A stretch of 64,000 nucleotides of DNA, from the NCBI GenBank assembly GCA_963798705.1, contig CAWCTW010000005.1, positions 1,922,001 to 1,986,000 on the forward strand, read 5' to 3'. Below the pieces are notes generated by a model. It saw only the letters and a program-made list of their open reading frames with translations. It was not told the origin of the DNA and made no database searches. Made by a program: the position numbers and the translations under genes. The DNA is from AC-56 sp963798705. GTDB lineage: Bacteria > Actinomycetota > Thermoleophilia > Solirubrobacterales > 70-9. The stretch's first letter is position 1. Every line of letters begins with the position of its first letter. This document shows positions 16,100-26,555 of this stretch, in pieces.

Positions 16100-16632
16100 T
16101 AGAGGGCGCCGCCGGCGGCGGGCGGCGCCGTCGGGTCGGCGCCCTCCTCGCCAAGCCCTTCGCGGGCCAGGTACTCCTCTACCAGGAGGGCGTTGTCGGC
16201 CGAACGCTCGACCACGGTGAGTAGGTCGGTCATCGTCGCCACCTCTTCCACCTGTTCCTTTACGAACCACTGCATGAACTGCTCGGCCTTGAAGTCCTCG
16301 GTGTCCCGGGCCAGCTTGAAGAGCGCGTTGATCTCATCCGTGACGCGCCTCTCCTGGTCGAGCGCCATCCGCACGGGCGCGACCACGTCGTCGAACCGGG
16401 TGAGCTTGGACTCGATGTCCGGGATCCGCACCTCCTCGTCGCCGTCGAGCAGGTACTGGACCATCATCATCGCGTGGCTCCGCTCCTCGACCGCCTGGCG
16501 GTAGAAGAAGGCGGCGAGGCGCGGCAGCGTCTCGGAGTCGTAGTAGACGGCGGCGCCGATGTATTGCTGATGGGCGCCGAACTCGTTGGCGATCTGCTCG
16601 TTGAGGGCTGCGGCGAAGGACTGCTCTGCCAT
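16099..16632 (-). CDS. ferritin
   Basis: 177 residues. The four-helix ferritin pattern is complete: LNEQIANEFGAHQQYIGAAVYY supplies the first ferroxidase Glu, and AVEERSHAMMMVQYLLD supplies the EExxH motif. DFKAEQFMQWFVKEQVEEVA carries the third-helix acids and Gln. The C-terminal tail (GLGEEGADPTAPPAAGGAL) is longer and more disordered than in enteric FtnA. The protein would form a 24-subunit shell that oxidises and stores iron in the cytoplasm. An ATG start at 16632 is preceded by a GGAGG-like site (reverse strand of gcctcc near 16637). It is a single gene that converges with the methyltransferase remnant. Confidence 0.95.
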   Translation of the reverse strand: MAEQSFAAALNEQIANEFGAHQQYIGAAVYYDSETLPRLAAFFYRQAVEERSHAMMMVQYLLDGDEEVRIPDIESKLTRFDDVVAPVRMALDQERRVTDEINALFKLARDTEDFKAEQFMQWFVKEQVEEVATMTDLLTVVERSADNALLVEEYLAREGLGEEGADPTAPPAAGGAL

Positions 16633-16754
16633 CGGGCCTCCTGTTCGAACCGGGTTGGTGCGACGGTATCGGAAGGCGCCCTCGCGGGGTGGGGTCGGTG
16701 AGGGGCTTCAGCCCCCGAGACTGGCCGGTGCCGTTGCGGGTTGCCGTGCTTCGG

Positions 16755-17828
16755 CTATTCGGCCCAGCGAAAGCCGGTCCCGGCCGGCTGGGGTTTCAGC
16801 GGGCTCGTGGGAAGGCCGTCCGGCACGCTGGGGTCGTTGTAGCCGGACGGGGCGACGTCGTTCGGCGTGTCGGGGTGAAAGAGCGACGCGAGGTACTGGA
16901 TCTGGTCGCGCCCGACTCCCAGCTCGCCCTGCCCGCCGCCGTAGACCGCGATGCCCTCGGCGTCGCAGTGCTCGTACACGGAGATGATCTCCTCGAGGGA
17001 GCCGAACCGCGACGGCTTCGAGTTGATCGCCGGCGGCTTGTGCTCGAGGCCCCGCACGTCGGCAAGCGAGTGAAGGGGAGCGTCCCAGGTGACGCGGTCC
17101 ATGTGGGGCTCGAGCACGCGCCGCGTCTCCTCGTTCAGGTCAGGGTCCTCCAGGTAGGCCTCGGGAAACGCCTCGGCGACGTTGCGGTAGAGCACCGGGT
17201 CGGTCTCCACGTCCACCGGCGTCCCGCGATAGAGCCCCTTGAGGTCGAGGATGTCGACGGGCGCGAGCTCGCCGAGCTCGGCGATCAGCGACTCGTCCCA
17301 GTCGTTCTCCGGGTCGAGCTTGAATCGCAGGGTCGGGTACTTCTCCAGCCGGCGGCGGGCCGGGTCGGTGCTCGACCGGGGCGGGTCGGCGCCGAACATG
17401 CTCAGGCGCGTCGAGCACACGAAGCGCACCGGCCGCGGCTCACGGCCCACGACCCTCCATAGGGGCTCGCCCGCCTGGCGAAGCGCCAGGTCGAGCGCCG
17501 CGCTCTCATATGCCCACCGCCGGTAATGGCGTGAGGCCTCCCGCTCGGGCGGCGCTCCGGGAAACAGGTCGAGCTCGGACAGCAGCTCGCACAGCTCGCC
17601 GAGCGTCCCCGGGCCGCTCAGGTCGTGGACGGGCCCGGCATCGCGGTGGGCGATGTGGTCGAGCACGTCGTAGACCACGTCCTCGCCGATGCCGTCGGTG
17701 CCGCCGCCGTGGAGCCTGACGATGGTCGAGCCCCGCGTGAACTCCGGCGAGTAGTCCCGGTCGTTTGCCTCGAGCTCGTAGCTCTCGACGGCGATCGGAA
17801 GCTTGGCGAGTGCGTCGTAGGCGCTCAC
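16755..17828 (-). CDS. enolase-superfamily (MR/MLE-like) enzyme
   Basis: 357 residues from the GTG at 17828 (VSAYDALAKLPIAV); the upstream extension is arginine-rich and non-conserved. The N-terminal capping domain leads to a barrel with FKLDPENDWDESLI, an acidic strand end VDILDLKG and a late Lys strand INSKPSRFGSLEEI, in keeping with the metal-binding acids and catalytic Lys of enolase superfamily enzymes. The segment YGGGQGELGVGRDQIQYL and LFHPDTPNDVAP are strong features of one uncharacterised subgroup. Reactions in the superfamily start with proton abstraction beside a carboxylate. The substrate is unknown. The remaining 115 bp upstream, to the next stop codon, hold nothing I recognise. 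Confidence 0.8.
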   Translation of the reverse strand: MSAYDALAKLPIAVESYELEANDRDYSPEFTRGSTIVRLHGGGTDGIGEDVVYDVLDHIAHRDAGPVHDLSGPGTLGELCELLSELDLFPGAPPEREASRHYRRWAYESAALDLALRQAGEPLWRVVGREPRPVRFVCSTRLSMFGADPPRSSTDPARRRLEKYPTLRFKLDPENDWDESLIAELGELAPVDILDLKGLYRGTPVDVETDPVLYRNVAEAFPEAYLEDPDLNEETRRVLEPHMDRVTWDAPLHSLADVRGLEHKPPAINSKPSRFGSLEEIISVYEHCDAEGIAVYGGGQGELGVGRDQIQYLASLFHPDTPNDVAPSGYNDPSVPDGLPTSPLKPQPAGTGFRWAE

Positions 17829-17942
17829 GGCACGCAGGCTATTGAGTGGCGCCCGCCGAATGATTGTCGGCCGTCGGAGCGCGACGCCGGGCGCTCGGCC
17901 GATCGCCACGCGCGCAGCTGCCAGGCGGTGCCGGGGCGGTCT

Positions 17943-18233
17943 TCAGTCCGAACCCGCGCGGCGGTAGACCTCACCTACCGCGCTCTTGCCGTACAGGGCC
18001 TCGACCAGCCGCAGGGCCTCGGCGAGATTCTCGTCCACCATCCGCTGGCGGGTCCCCCGACCGGTGAGCGTGAACCCGAAGAGGCTGTTGACGCTCATGC
18101 ACATGCCGGTGGCCGCCGCGGGCCACTGGCCGCGGAGCATGAGGATCGCCTCCTCGAGAATCCGGACCCGGCGATCGGAGCGGTCCGCCTTGGCTGTGAT
18201 CGGTGTATGCGGGGTGAGGGTGTGGGTTGACAT
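17943..18233 (-). CDS. small protein of unknown function
   Basis: 96 residues starting at the ATG at 18233, with an excellent ribosome site (GGAGG ending 5 bases before it). The sequence is mixed helical: a Thr-rich N-terminus, a basic stretch (KADRSDRRVRIL), then EEAILMLRGQWPAAATGMCM and MVDENLAEALRLVEALYG near the end. There is no signal peptide or membrane helix. I do not recognise a family. The strong ribosome site and codon use support a real gene. The 173 bp up to the permease stop codon contain no feature I can name. Confidence 0.65.
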   Translation of the reverse strand: MSTHTLTPHTPITAKADRSDRRVRILEEAILMLRGQWPAAATGMCMSVNSLFGFTLTGRGTRQRMVDENLAEALRLVEALYGKSAVGEVYRRAGSD

Positions 18234-18406
18234 CGTGTCCTCCATTGCGAACGTCACGGACGGTACGCGACGACCGGCAAAGCGCCCGTAAAGGCAGCTC
18301 AACGGCTTCACAAAAAGTGCCGGCGGCGCTCGCCCGGCGCATGCGGCGACGGGGGCGCCGGCGCGCGCCTCACCGCGCCGGCCGGCCCGGCATCTTCGGG
18401 GGGCGG

Positions 18407-19978
18407 CTAGAGCGGGGGGAGCTCGGCGGTGGTCACGCTGCCGTCGGCGATCTCGGCCGGAACCGCCTCGAACCCGGGGCGCTTGAAGAAGCCGCGGTTG
18501 CCGAACGCCCACCAGGCGAGCATCAGCACGATGCCGACGAGCGCGAATCCGATCCCGATCACGAGTGGCATCCCGACACCCAGAACCGCGCTGCCGGTGC
18601 TCGAGTCGCCCGGGGCAGCCAGGCGGATGGCCGACTCGACCAGCAGGTATCCGAGTCCCGCTGCGCCCAGAAGGGGTGCCACGCCGATGAAGAGGAAGTT
18701 CCTGAGCGAGTCGGTCAGGTGGTGGCGCCAGTAGACGATGCAGGCGATGCCCGTGAGCAGGTAGTAGAAGGCGATCGCCAGCGAGAGGGCGTTGAGCGAG
18801 TCCGACAGGAAGCTCTGCGAGGCGATGCTGCCGCCGACGTACCAGGCGGTCGCGATGATGCCGACGGCGATCGTCGAGACGCCGGGCGTCTGGAACCGGG
18901 GATGGATGCGCGAGAAGATCCTCGGCATCGCGCCGGCGTGCGCCATCGAGAGCGACGTTCGCGAGCTCGGGATGATCGTTGTCTGCGCCGACGCGAGACC
19001 CGAAACGATGATCGCGAGGGTGACCACGAACGCAAGCGGCCCGAGCACGTCGTCGGCGATCGCCCCGAGGATGCCGGGGTTGTCCCCGAATTGCTTCACC
19101 TCGCTCGTGCCCGCGACGGCGATCACCGTGAGGCCGACGAGCACGTACGTGACCAGGAGGATGACGGTGCTGCTGATTCCGGCCAGCCCGGGCGCGCTGG
19201 CGGCATCCTCGGTTTCCTCGCTGAGGTTGAGGGCGGATTCCCAGCCCCAGTAAATGAAGACGGCGAGCAGCATCCCCGACAGGAGGTTCGAGTAGTCGTC
19301 CGAGAACGGAGACAGCCAGGAGAGCTGCGGGTCGATCGAGTGGGCGGGCAGCGACCCGAGGATCCACTCGATGAACGCGACCGCGACCAGGGCCGCCAGC
19401 GCACCCACCTGGAAGAACACGAGGATCCGCTGGAGGCGGGCCGAGACCTCGGTCCCGATCACGCAGATCGTCGTCATGACCGCGATCAGCACGACGGAGA
19501 GCGCCACCACCGCGACCCGGCTGTCCCGCAACCCGTCCAGCCCGACAAGGTCGAACATGTAGAACGCCGCGACGTCGGCCAGGGATCCGACCACGAGGAT
19601 CCCGGTGGTGCAGATGGCCCAGCCTCCGAGCCAGCCCCACCACGGGCCGAGGCTGCGAGTGACCCAGGCAAAGCTCGTGCCGCAGTCCTGGACCGCCTTG
19701 TTCATGTAGTAGAAGGCGGCGGCGATGAAGAACATCGGGACGAACGAGAGCAGCAGCACTCCCGGCGCCTGGACCCCGACCACGATCACAATCGGGCCGA
19801 TGACGGCGGCGAGCGAATAGGCCGGCGCGGTGGAGTCCAATCCGATCGCCAGCCCGTCGATGAAGCCGATCGCGCCCCTCTTCAGCCCCTTGTCCCCGGC
19901 AGCCGCGGGCGCCGAGGTCGCCGGCTCGGCATTCCGGTGGGCGGGTCCGGCTGCGATGCGCTCGCTCTCGCTCTCCAT
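18407..19978 (-). CDS. APC-superfamily amino acid permease
   Basis: 523 residues with about 12-14 membrane helices. The first helix region has the substrate-binding glycine turn (GLAIGLDSTAPAYSLAAVIG), followed by FAWVTRSLGPWWGWLGGW, both typical of the amino acid/polyamine/organocation superfamily. A further family-type loop is WGWESALNLSEETEDA. A soluble N-terminus of ~30 residues and a short C-terminal tail lie inside the cell. It is divergent from the histidine-degradation operon with 234 bp between the starts, so histidine or a related amino acid is a plausible substrate. That is inference from position only. Confidence 0.88.
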   Translation of the reverse strand: MESESERIAAGPAHRNAEPATSAPAAAGDKGLKRGAIGFIDGLAIGLDSTAPAYSLAAVIGPIVIVVGVQAPGVLLLSFVPMFFIAAAFYYMNKAVQDCGTSFAWVTRSLGPWWGWLGGWAICTTGILVVGSLADVAAFYMFDLVGLDGLRDSRVAVVALSVVLIAVMTTICVIGTEVSARLQRILVFFQVGALAALVAVAFIEWILGSLPAHSIDPQLSWLSPFSDDYSNLLSGMLLAVFIYWGWESALNLSEETEDAASAPGLAGISSTVILLVTYVLVGLTVIAVAGTSEVKQFGDNPGILGAIADDVLGPLAFVVTLAIIVSGLASAQTTIIPSSRTSLSMAHAGAMPRIFSRIHPRFQTPGVSTIAVGIIATAWYVGGSIASQSFLSDSLNALSLAIAFYYLLTGIACIVYWRHHLTDSLRNFLFIGVAPLLGAAGLGYLLVESAIRLAAPGDSSTGSAVLGVGMPLVIGIGFALVGIVLMLAWWAFGNRGFFKRPGFEAVPAEIADGSVTTAELPPL

Positions 19979-19982
19979 GCCC

Positions 19983-20010
19983 GGTGATGCCTCCGAGGCC
20001 CGGCATCACC
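19983..20010. promoter_or_regulatory. inverted repeat between permease and hut operon
   Basis: GGTGATGCC and GGCATCACC form perfect 9-bp arms separated by 10 bp, starting 4 bp upstream of the permease start codon. It is the right size for a dimeric regulator and lies in the divergent region shared with hutH. It could also fold in the permease leader RNA. Confidence 0.55.
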
Positions 20011-20212
20011 GACCCTAACCGACGTACCCTTCCCGTCCTCGGGATTCCCGAGCGAAGGAGGAGACGGGCCGAACTGGGGCAGGGGGATCCTGCGAGACAA
20101 CCCGATCCCGCCGATCGGCAACGCACTCGGGGAGGCGGGCGGGGACTCGCTGCACGTCATCCGACGGGCGAACCGACGGGCGGGCCGGGGCGACGGGCGG
20201 ATTGGGTGTGTA

Positions 20213-21751
20213 ATGGCGGCCATGATCGAGATCGCCAACCGCGGGCTCGAGGTGCGCGACGTCGTCGCAGTGGCGCGCGAGGACGCCGACGTCATGCTCA
20301 CCGCCGCCGCGACGGAGGCCATGGCCGCGAGCGCCGCGATCGTCGAGCGGCTCGCGGGCTCCGACGAGCCCGTCTACGGAGTCTCGACGGGCTTCGGGTC
20401 GCTGGCGACCACCCCGATCCCGGCCGAGCGCCGGGTAGACCTGCAGCGCTCGTTGATCCGATCGCACGCAGCCGGGATGGGGCCGCCGGTCGAGCGCGAG
20501 GTGGTGCGGGCGATGATGGTGCTGAGGGCGCGGTCGCTCGCGATGGGGTACTCGGGGACGCGCCCCGCGGTCGCCGAGACGATCGCCGCCGTGCTCAACG
20601 CCGGCATCACGCCGGTCGTGCCCGAGCACGGCTCCCTGGGGGCGAGCGGCGACCTGGCCCCGCTTGCCCACTGCGCGCTGGCGCTGATGGGCGAGGGAGA
20701 GGTGCTCGCGCCGGACGGGGCGCGACGTCCGGCGGCGCAGGCACTGGACGCGGCGGGCGTCGAGCCGATCGTCCTGAGGGCCAAGGAGGGCCTCGCGCTC
20801 ATCAACGGCACGGACGGCATCCTGGGCATGCTCGCCCTCGCGATCGATGATCTCCAGCGGCTGCTCCGGATGGCCGACCTCACGGCGGCCATGTCGGTCG
20901 AGGCCCTCATGGGGACCGACCGCGCCTTCGCATCGGACCTGATCGCCCTGCGACCTCACCCCGGCCAGGCCGCGAGCGGGGCGAACATGCACCGGCTCCT
21001 GGAGGGCTCGTCGATCGTCGCCTCGCACCGCTACGACGATCCCCGGGTCCAGGACGCGTACTCGCTTCGCTGCGCGCCGCAGGTGAACGGCGCCGCGCGC
21101 GACGCTCTGGAGGACGCTCGGCGCACCGCGCACGCCGAGCTCGCCGCGGCGATCGACAACCCGATGATCCTCCCGGACGGGCGGGTCGAGTCCTGCGGCA
21201 ACTTCCACGGGGCGCCCGTCGGACTCGCCTGCGATTTCCTCGCGATCGCCGCGGGCGAGGTCGGCGCGATCGCCGAGCGGCGGACCGATCGCCTGCTGGA
21301 CGCGTCGCGATCCCACGGTCTTCCCCCGTTTCTCGCCGACGACCCAGGGGTCGGCTCCGGGCTGATGCTCGCCCAGTACACGCAGGCCGCGATGGTGGCC
21401 GAGAACCGCCGCCTGGCCGCCCCGGCCACGGTCGACTCGCTGCCGACCAGCGCGATGCAGGAGGACCACGTGTCGATGGGCTGGGGCGCGGCGAGGAAGC
21501 TGCGCGCTTCCCTGGACAACCTGGCGGCGATCCTCGCGGTGGAGTTGGTCGCGGCGGCGCGCGGGCTGGAGCTGCGGCAACCGCTCGAGCCTGCCGACGC
21601 CACGGCCGCCGCCCTCGCGTCGGTGCGCGATCAGGTGCCCGGGTTCGGAGAGGACCGCTGGCTTCAGCCCGAGCTCGAGGCCGCGAAAGAGCTCGTCCGG
21701 ACCGGAGCCGTGCTCGACGCGGTGGAGGCGAGAGCCGGAGCGCTCCTGTGA
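20213..21751 (+). CDS. hutH: histidine ammonia-lyase
   Basis: 512 residues, the usual family length. The self-formed MIO cofactor comes from Ala-Ser-Gly in GSLGASGDLAPLAH near residue 144. Other family segments are YGVSTGFGSLA near the N-terminus, QDAYSLRCAPQV, and NFHGAPVGLACDFLA. The enzyme removes ammonia from L-histidine to give urocanate in the cytoplasm. The start at ATG 20213 is followed by a second ATG at 20222. It opens the five-gene operon; hutU begins 10 bp after the stop. Confidence 0.96.
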   Translation: MAAMIEIANRGLEVRDVVAVAREDADVMLTAAATEAMAASAAIVERLAGSDEPVYGVSTGFGSLATTPIPAERRVDLQRSLIRSHAAGMGPPVEREVVRAMMVLRARSLAMGYSGTRPAVAETIAAVLNAGITPVVPEHGSLGASGDLAPLAHCALALMGEGEVLAPDGARRPAAQALDAAGVEPIVLRAKEGLALINGTDGILGMLALAIDDLQRLLRMADLTAAMSVEALMGTDRAFASDLIALRPHPGQAASGANMHRLLEGSSIVASHRYDDPRVQDAYSLRCAPQVNGAARDALEDARRTAHAELAAAIDNPMILPDGRVESCGNFHGAPVGLACDFLAIAAGEVGAIAERRTDRLLDASRSHGLPPFLADDPGVGSGLMLAQYTQAAMVAENRRLAAPATVDSLPTSAMQEDHVSMGWGAARKLRASLDNLAAILAVELVAAARGLELRQPLEPADATAAALASVRDQVPGFGEDRWLQPELEAAKELVRTGAVLDAVEARAGALL

Positions 21752-21761
21752 CGGTGGCCCC

Positions 21762-23420
<1,659 letters not shown>

Positions 23421-23448
23421 TGCGCGGCTGGGAGTCGCGAGGCCACCG

Positions 23449-24024
23449 GTGAGCGTGCGACGGATCGTCGCGATCGGCCACCCGGCGCTCCGCGAGCGCG
23501 CCCGGGAGGTGACGGCTGCAGAGCTCCCCTCGCCGGAGGTCCAGGGACTGATCGACGACCTGATCGAGACCAGGCGCAGCGCGAACGGCGCCGGGCTCGC
23601 CGCCAACCAGGTGGGGGAGACGCTCCGGATCGCGGTGGCCGAGGTGGAGGGCACGAACCCGCGGTATCCGTACAAGCCGCCGATCCCGCTCTGCGTGATC
23701 GTGAATCCGGTGATCGCGCCCGTGGGCGACGAGCGGATGGGGATCAACGAGGGCTGCCTGTCGGTGCCGGACCTGCGCGGATCCCTGGAGCGCCATGCCG
23801 CCGTTCGCGTGCGCTACCTGGACCGGCACGGTCGCGAGCGCGACGAGGTCAAGAGGGGCCTCACGGCCGGCACCTTCCAGCACGAGGTGGACCATCTCGA
23901 CGGTGTGCTCTTCGTCGATCGGGCGGACCCGCGCACCCTCTCCACCTGGGACCAGTTCGATCTCCATCAGCGGGCCGAGTTCGAGGAGCGCGCGAGGGCG
24001 ATCGTCGCGCGGTTTGACTCGTGA
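23449..24024 (+). CDS. peptide deformylase paralogue inside the hut operon
   Basis: 192 residues from GTG 23449. All three catalytic motifs are intact: GAGLAANQVG (~47), EGCLSVP with the metal-binding Cys (~101) and QHEVDHLDG with two metal His and catalytic Glu (~143). Housekeeping peptide deformylase removes formyl from N-terminal formyl-methionine and often lies beside fmt or other translation genes. Here it lies 28 bp after hutU and overlaps hutF by 4 bp (GTGA), so it is co-expressed with histidine breakdown. HutF yields N-formylglutamate, and no hutG-type deformylase is found nearby, so this enzyme may supply that step. That is a hypothesis from position. It may equally be an ordinary deformylase carried along. 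Confidence 0.93.
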   Translation: MSVRRIVAIGHPALRERAREVTAAELPSPEVQGLIDDLIETRRSANGAGLAANQVGETLRIAVAEVEGTNPRYPYKPPIPLCVIVNPVIAPVGDERMGINEGCLSVPDLRGSLERHAAVRVRYLDRHGRERDEVKRGLTAGTFQHEVDHLDGVLFVDRADPRTLSTWDQFDLHQRAEFEERARAIVARFDS

Positions 24025-25382
24025 GCTCGGTCGAGGGTGCCGAAGGCGCCCGCAAGAGGTTCTGGTGCGAGCTCGCGTGGCTCGGCGGCGATGCCGTCGC
24101 CCCCGGGGTGGCGATCGAGACCGACGGCGAGCGGATCGTCGCGGTCGAGCCCGGGGGTCGATCGCCCGCCCCGGACGCGACCCGCCTCGACGGAGTCACG
24201 GTCCCGGGGCTGGCGAACGCGCACTCCCACGCGTTCCAGCGCGCGCTGCGCGGGAGAACGCACGGCGGTCGCGGCGACTTCTGGACGTGGCGCGCGGCGA
24301 TGTACGGCCTGGCCTCGCGACTCGATCCTGATCTCTACCTGGCGCTCGCGCGGGCCACCTTCGGCGAGATGGCGCTGGCGGGCGTCACGTGCGTCGGCGA
24401 GTTCCACTACCTGCACCACGGTCCGGACGGCGTTCCCTACTCGGACCCGAACGAGATGGGGGAGGCCATGATCCAGGCCGCGGGCGAGGCGGGGATACGC
24501 ATCACCCTGCTTGACGCCTGTTACCTGCATGGCGGTATCGGAGCGGACCTCGACGACGTCCAGCGGCGCTTCGGCGACGGGGACGCGGACGGTTGGGTGG
24601 GCCGGGTCTCGGAGCTCAGGGACGGACCAGGCGCGCAAATCGGGGCGGCGATCCACAGCGTCCGGGCCGTCGACCCGGAGTCCGCGGCAATCGTTGCGGC
24701 GTGGGCCGCCGAACGCGACCTACCCCTCCACGCCCACGTCTCCGAGCAGCCGGCCGAAAGCTCGGCCTCGCTGGCGGCCTACGGGTCCACGCCAACCGAG
24801 GTGCTCGCCGGCGCGGATGCCGTGGACGAGCGCTTCGTCGCCGTGCACGGAACCCACCTCGCCGACGGCGATTTCGAGGTCCTCGGTGAGGCGGGCTCCA
24901 CGTGCTGCCTCTGCCCGACGACCGAGCGCGACCTGGCGGACGGCATCGCCCCCGCCCACCGGCTGCGGTCGGCCGGGATCGGCCTGGCACTGGGATCGGA
25001 CTCCCACGCGGCTATCGACCTCTTCGAGGAGGCCCGCGCGGTCGAGCTCGACGAGCGGCTCGCCTCCGGCGAGCGAGGGCGGAGCACGGCCGCCGACCTC
25101 CTCAAGGCCGTCACCGACGCCGGCCACGCGTGCCTCGGCTGGCCCGAGGCGGGACGCATCGCGCCGGGCGCGATGGCGGACCTGGTGACGGTCGGGCTCG
25201 ACTCGCCGCGCCTCGCCGGCACCGACGACTCGAGCGCGGTTGCGTCACTCGTCTTCGCCGCAAGCGCGGATGACGTCCGCCAGGTCGTGGCGGGGGGCCG
25301 TGAGATCGTGCGTGACGGCAGGCATGTGGATCTGGATGTGGCGGCGGAGCTCGAGGCTGCCGTGCAGGCGGTCTGGGAGTAG
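24021..25382 (+). CDS. hutF: formimidoylglutamate deiminase
   Basis: 453 residues of the amidohydrolase superfamily. Metal-binding and active-site segments are GLANAHSHAFQRALRG (the HxH pair), LPLHAHVSEQ, VAVHGTHL and LALGSDSHAAID. The region between the HxH motif and LTLLDACY-type strand (CVGEFHYLHHG) is the pattern of HutF, not of guanine deaminase. The enzyme converts N-formimino-L-glutamate to N-formyl-L-glutamate and ammonia. It starts within the stop of the deformylase paralogue, indicating translational coupling. HutI, which makes its substrate, follows after 9 bp. Confidence 0.92.
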   Translation: MSSVEGAEGARKRFWCELAWLGGDAVAPGVAIETDGERIVAVEPGGRSPAPDATRLDGVTVPGLANAHSHAFQRALRGRTHGGRGDFWTWRAAMYGLASRLDPDLYLALARATFGEMALAGVTCVGEFHYLHHGPDGVPYSDPNEMGEAMIQAAGEAGIRITLLDACYLHGGIGADLDDVQRRFGDGDADGWVGRVSELRDGPGAQIGAAIHSVRAVDPESAAIVAAWAAERDLPLHAHVSEQPAESSASLAAYGSTPTEVLAGADAVDERFVAVHGTHLADGDFEVLGEAGSTCCLCPTTERDLADGIAPAHRLRSAGIGLALGSDSHAAIDLFEEARAVELDERLASGERGRSTAADLLKAVTDAGHACLGWPEAGRIAPGAMADLVTVGLDSPRLAGTDDSSAVASLVFAASADDVRQVVAGGREIVRDGRHVDLDVAAELEAAVQAVWE

Positions 25383-25391
25383 CGGGACTCG

Positions 25392-26555
25392 ATGGGCACG
25401 CTCGTCGTCGACGACATCGGGCTTCTCGTCACCAACGCGCCGGAGCTCGGCGAGGGCGCACTGGGCATGGTCCGGGACGCCGGACTCGTGATCGAGGATG
25501 GGAGGGTCGCCGCCGTCGAGCGCGCCGGTGCCGCGGCCGACGAACGGGTCGACGCCGCGGGCCGCTGCGTCATCCCGGGCTTCGTCGACAGCCACACCCA
25601 TCTCGTGTTCGCGGGTGATCGCGCCGAGGAGTTCGCCGCCCGCATGGCGGGCCGGCCATACGAGGCCGGCGGGATCCGGGTCACGACCGAGGCGACGCGG
25701 GGAGCGAGCGATCGGGAGCTGCGCGACCTGACCGAGCGCCGGCGCGCGGAGGGGCTCGCAGCCGGCATCACCCACATCGAGATCAAATCCGGATACGGGC
25801 TCGACGTGGACACGGAGCGGCGCCTGTGCGAGGTCGCCGCTTCCTTCACCGACGACGTCACCTTCCTTGGCGCCCACGTCGTGCCGGAGGAGTACGCGGA
25901 CCGCCCCGACGACTACGTGGCGCTTGTGTGCGGCGAGATGCTGGCCGCCTGCGGGCCGCACTCCAGATGGATCGACGTCTTCTGCGAGCGCGGCGCGTTC
26001 GACGCCGAGCAGTCGCGTGCCGTCCTCGAGGCCGGCCGCGAGGCGGGGCTCGGCCTGCGGGTGCACGGCAACCAGCTCGGGCCCGGCCCAGGGGCGCGGC
26101 TCGGGGCGGAGATGGGCGCGGCATCGGTCGACCACTGCACCTATCTCGCCGACGACGACATCGCGGCGCTGGCAGGCAGCGGGACGGTGGCCACCTTCCT
26201 TCCGGCGACCGACTTTTCGACCAGGCAGCCATATCCCGACGCGCGCCGCGCGATCGACGCGGGCGTCTCGGTGGCGATCGCGACCAACACCAACCCGGGC
26301 TCGAGCAACACCACCTCGATGAGCTTTTGCATCGCGCTCGCCGTGCGCGAGCTGCGGATGACGGTCGAGGAGGCGATCCAGGCCGCGACCCTTGGGGGGG
26401 CGAGGGCGCTCCGGCGCGACGACGTCGGCCGCCTCGCTCCGGGCACGCGAGCGGACGCGGTCGTCCTGGACGCGGCGACGTACGCGGACCTCGTCTACCG
26501 GCCGGGCGTGCCCCTGGTCGCGGCAACGATCGCCGCCGGCGACCTCAGCCGCTGA
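25392..26555 (+). CDS. hutI: imidazolonepropionase
   Basis: 387 residues. Amidohydrolase motifs are present in order: FVDSHTHLVFAGDRAEEF near residue 70, THIEIKSGYGLD, LGLRVHGNQLGPG, ASVDHCTYLADDD and IATNTNPGSSNTTSM. The protein opens the ring of 4-imidazolone-5-propionate to give N-formimino-L-glutamate, the third step of histidine degradation. It is the last gene of the operon and its 3' end overlaps the convergent PadR gene by 11 bp. Confidence 0.95.
   Translation: MGTLVVDDIGLLVTNAPELGEGALGMVRDAGLVIEDGRVAAVERAGAAADERVDAAGRCVIPGFVDSHTHLVFAGDRAEEFAARMAGRPYEAGGIRVTTEATRGASDRELRDLTERRRAEGLAAGITHIEIKSGYGLDVDTERRLCEVAASFTDDVTFLGAHVVPEEYADRPDDYVALVCGEMLAACGPHSRWIDVFCERGAFDAEQSRAVLEAGREAGLGLRVHGNQLGPGPGARLGAEMGAASVDHCTYLADDDIAALAGSGTVATFLPATDFSTRQPYPDARRAIDAGVSVAIATNTNPGSSNTTSMSFCIALAVRELRMTVEEAIQAATLGGARALRRDDVGRLAPGTRADAVVLDAATYADLVYRPGVPLVAATIAAGDLSR

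Noticed and set aside
17943..20126. 727-residue open frame on the minus strand
   Set aside because: Most of it is an Arg/Gly-rich shadow of the APC permease in another frame; only the last 96 codons after a good ribosome site look real.
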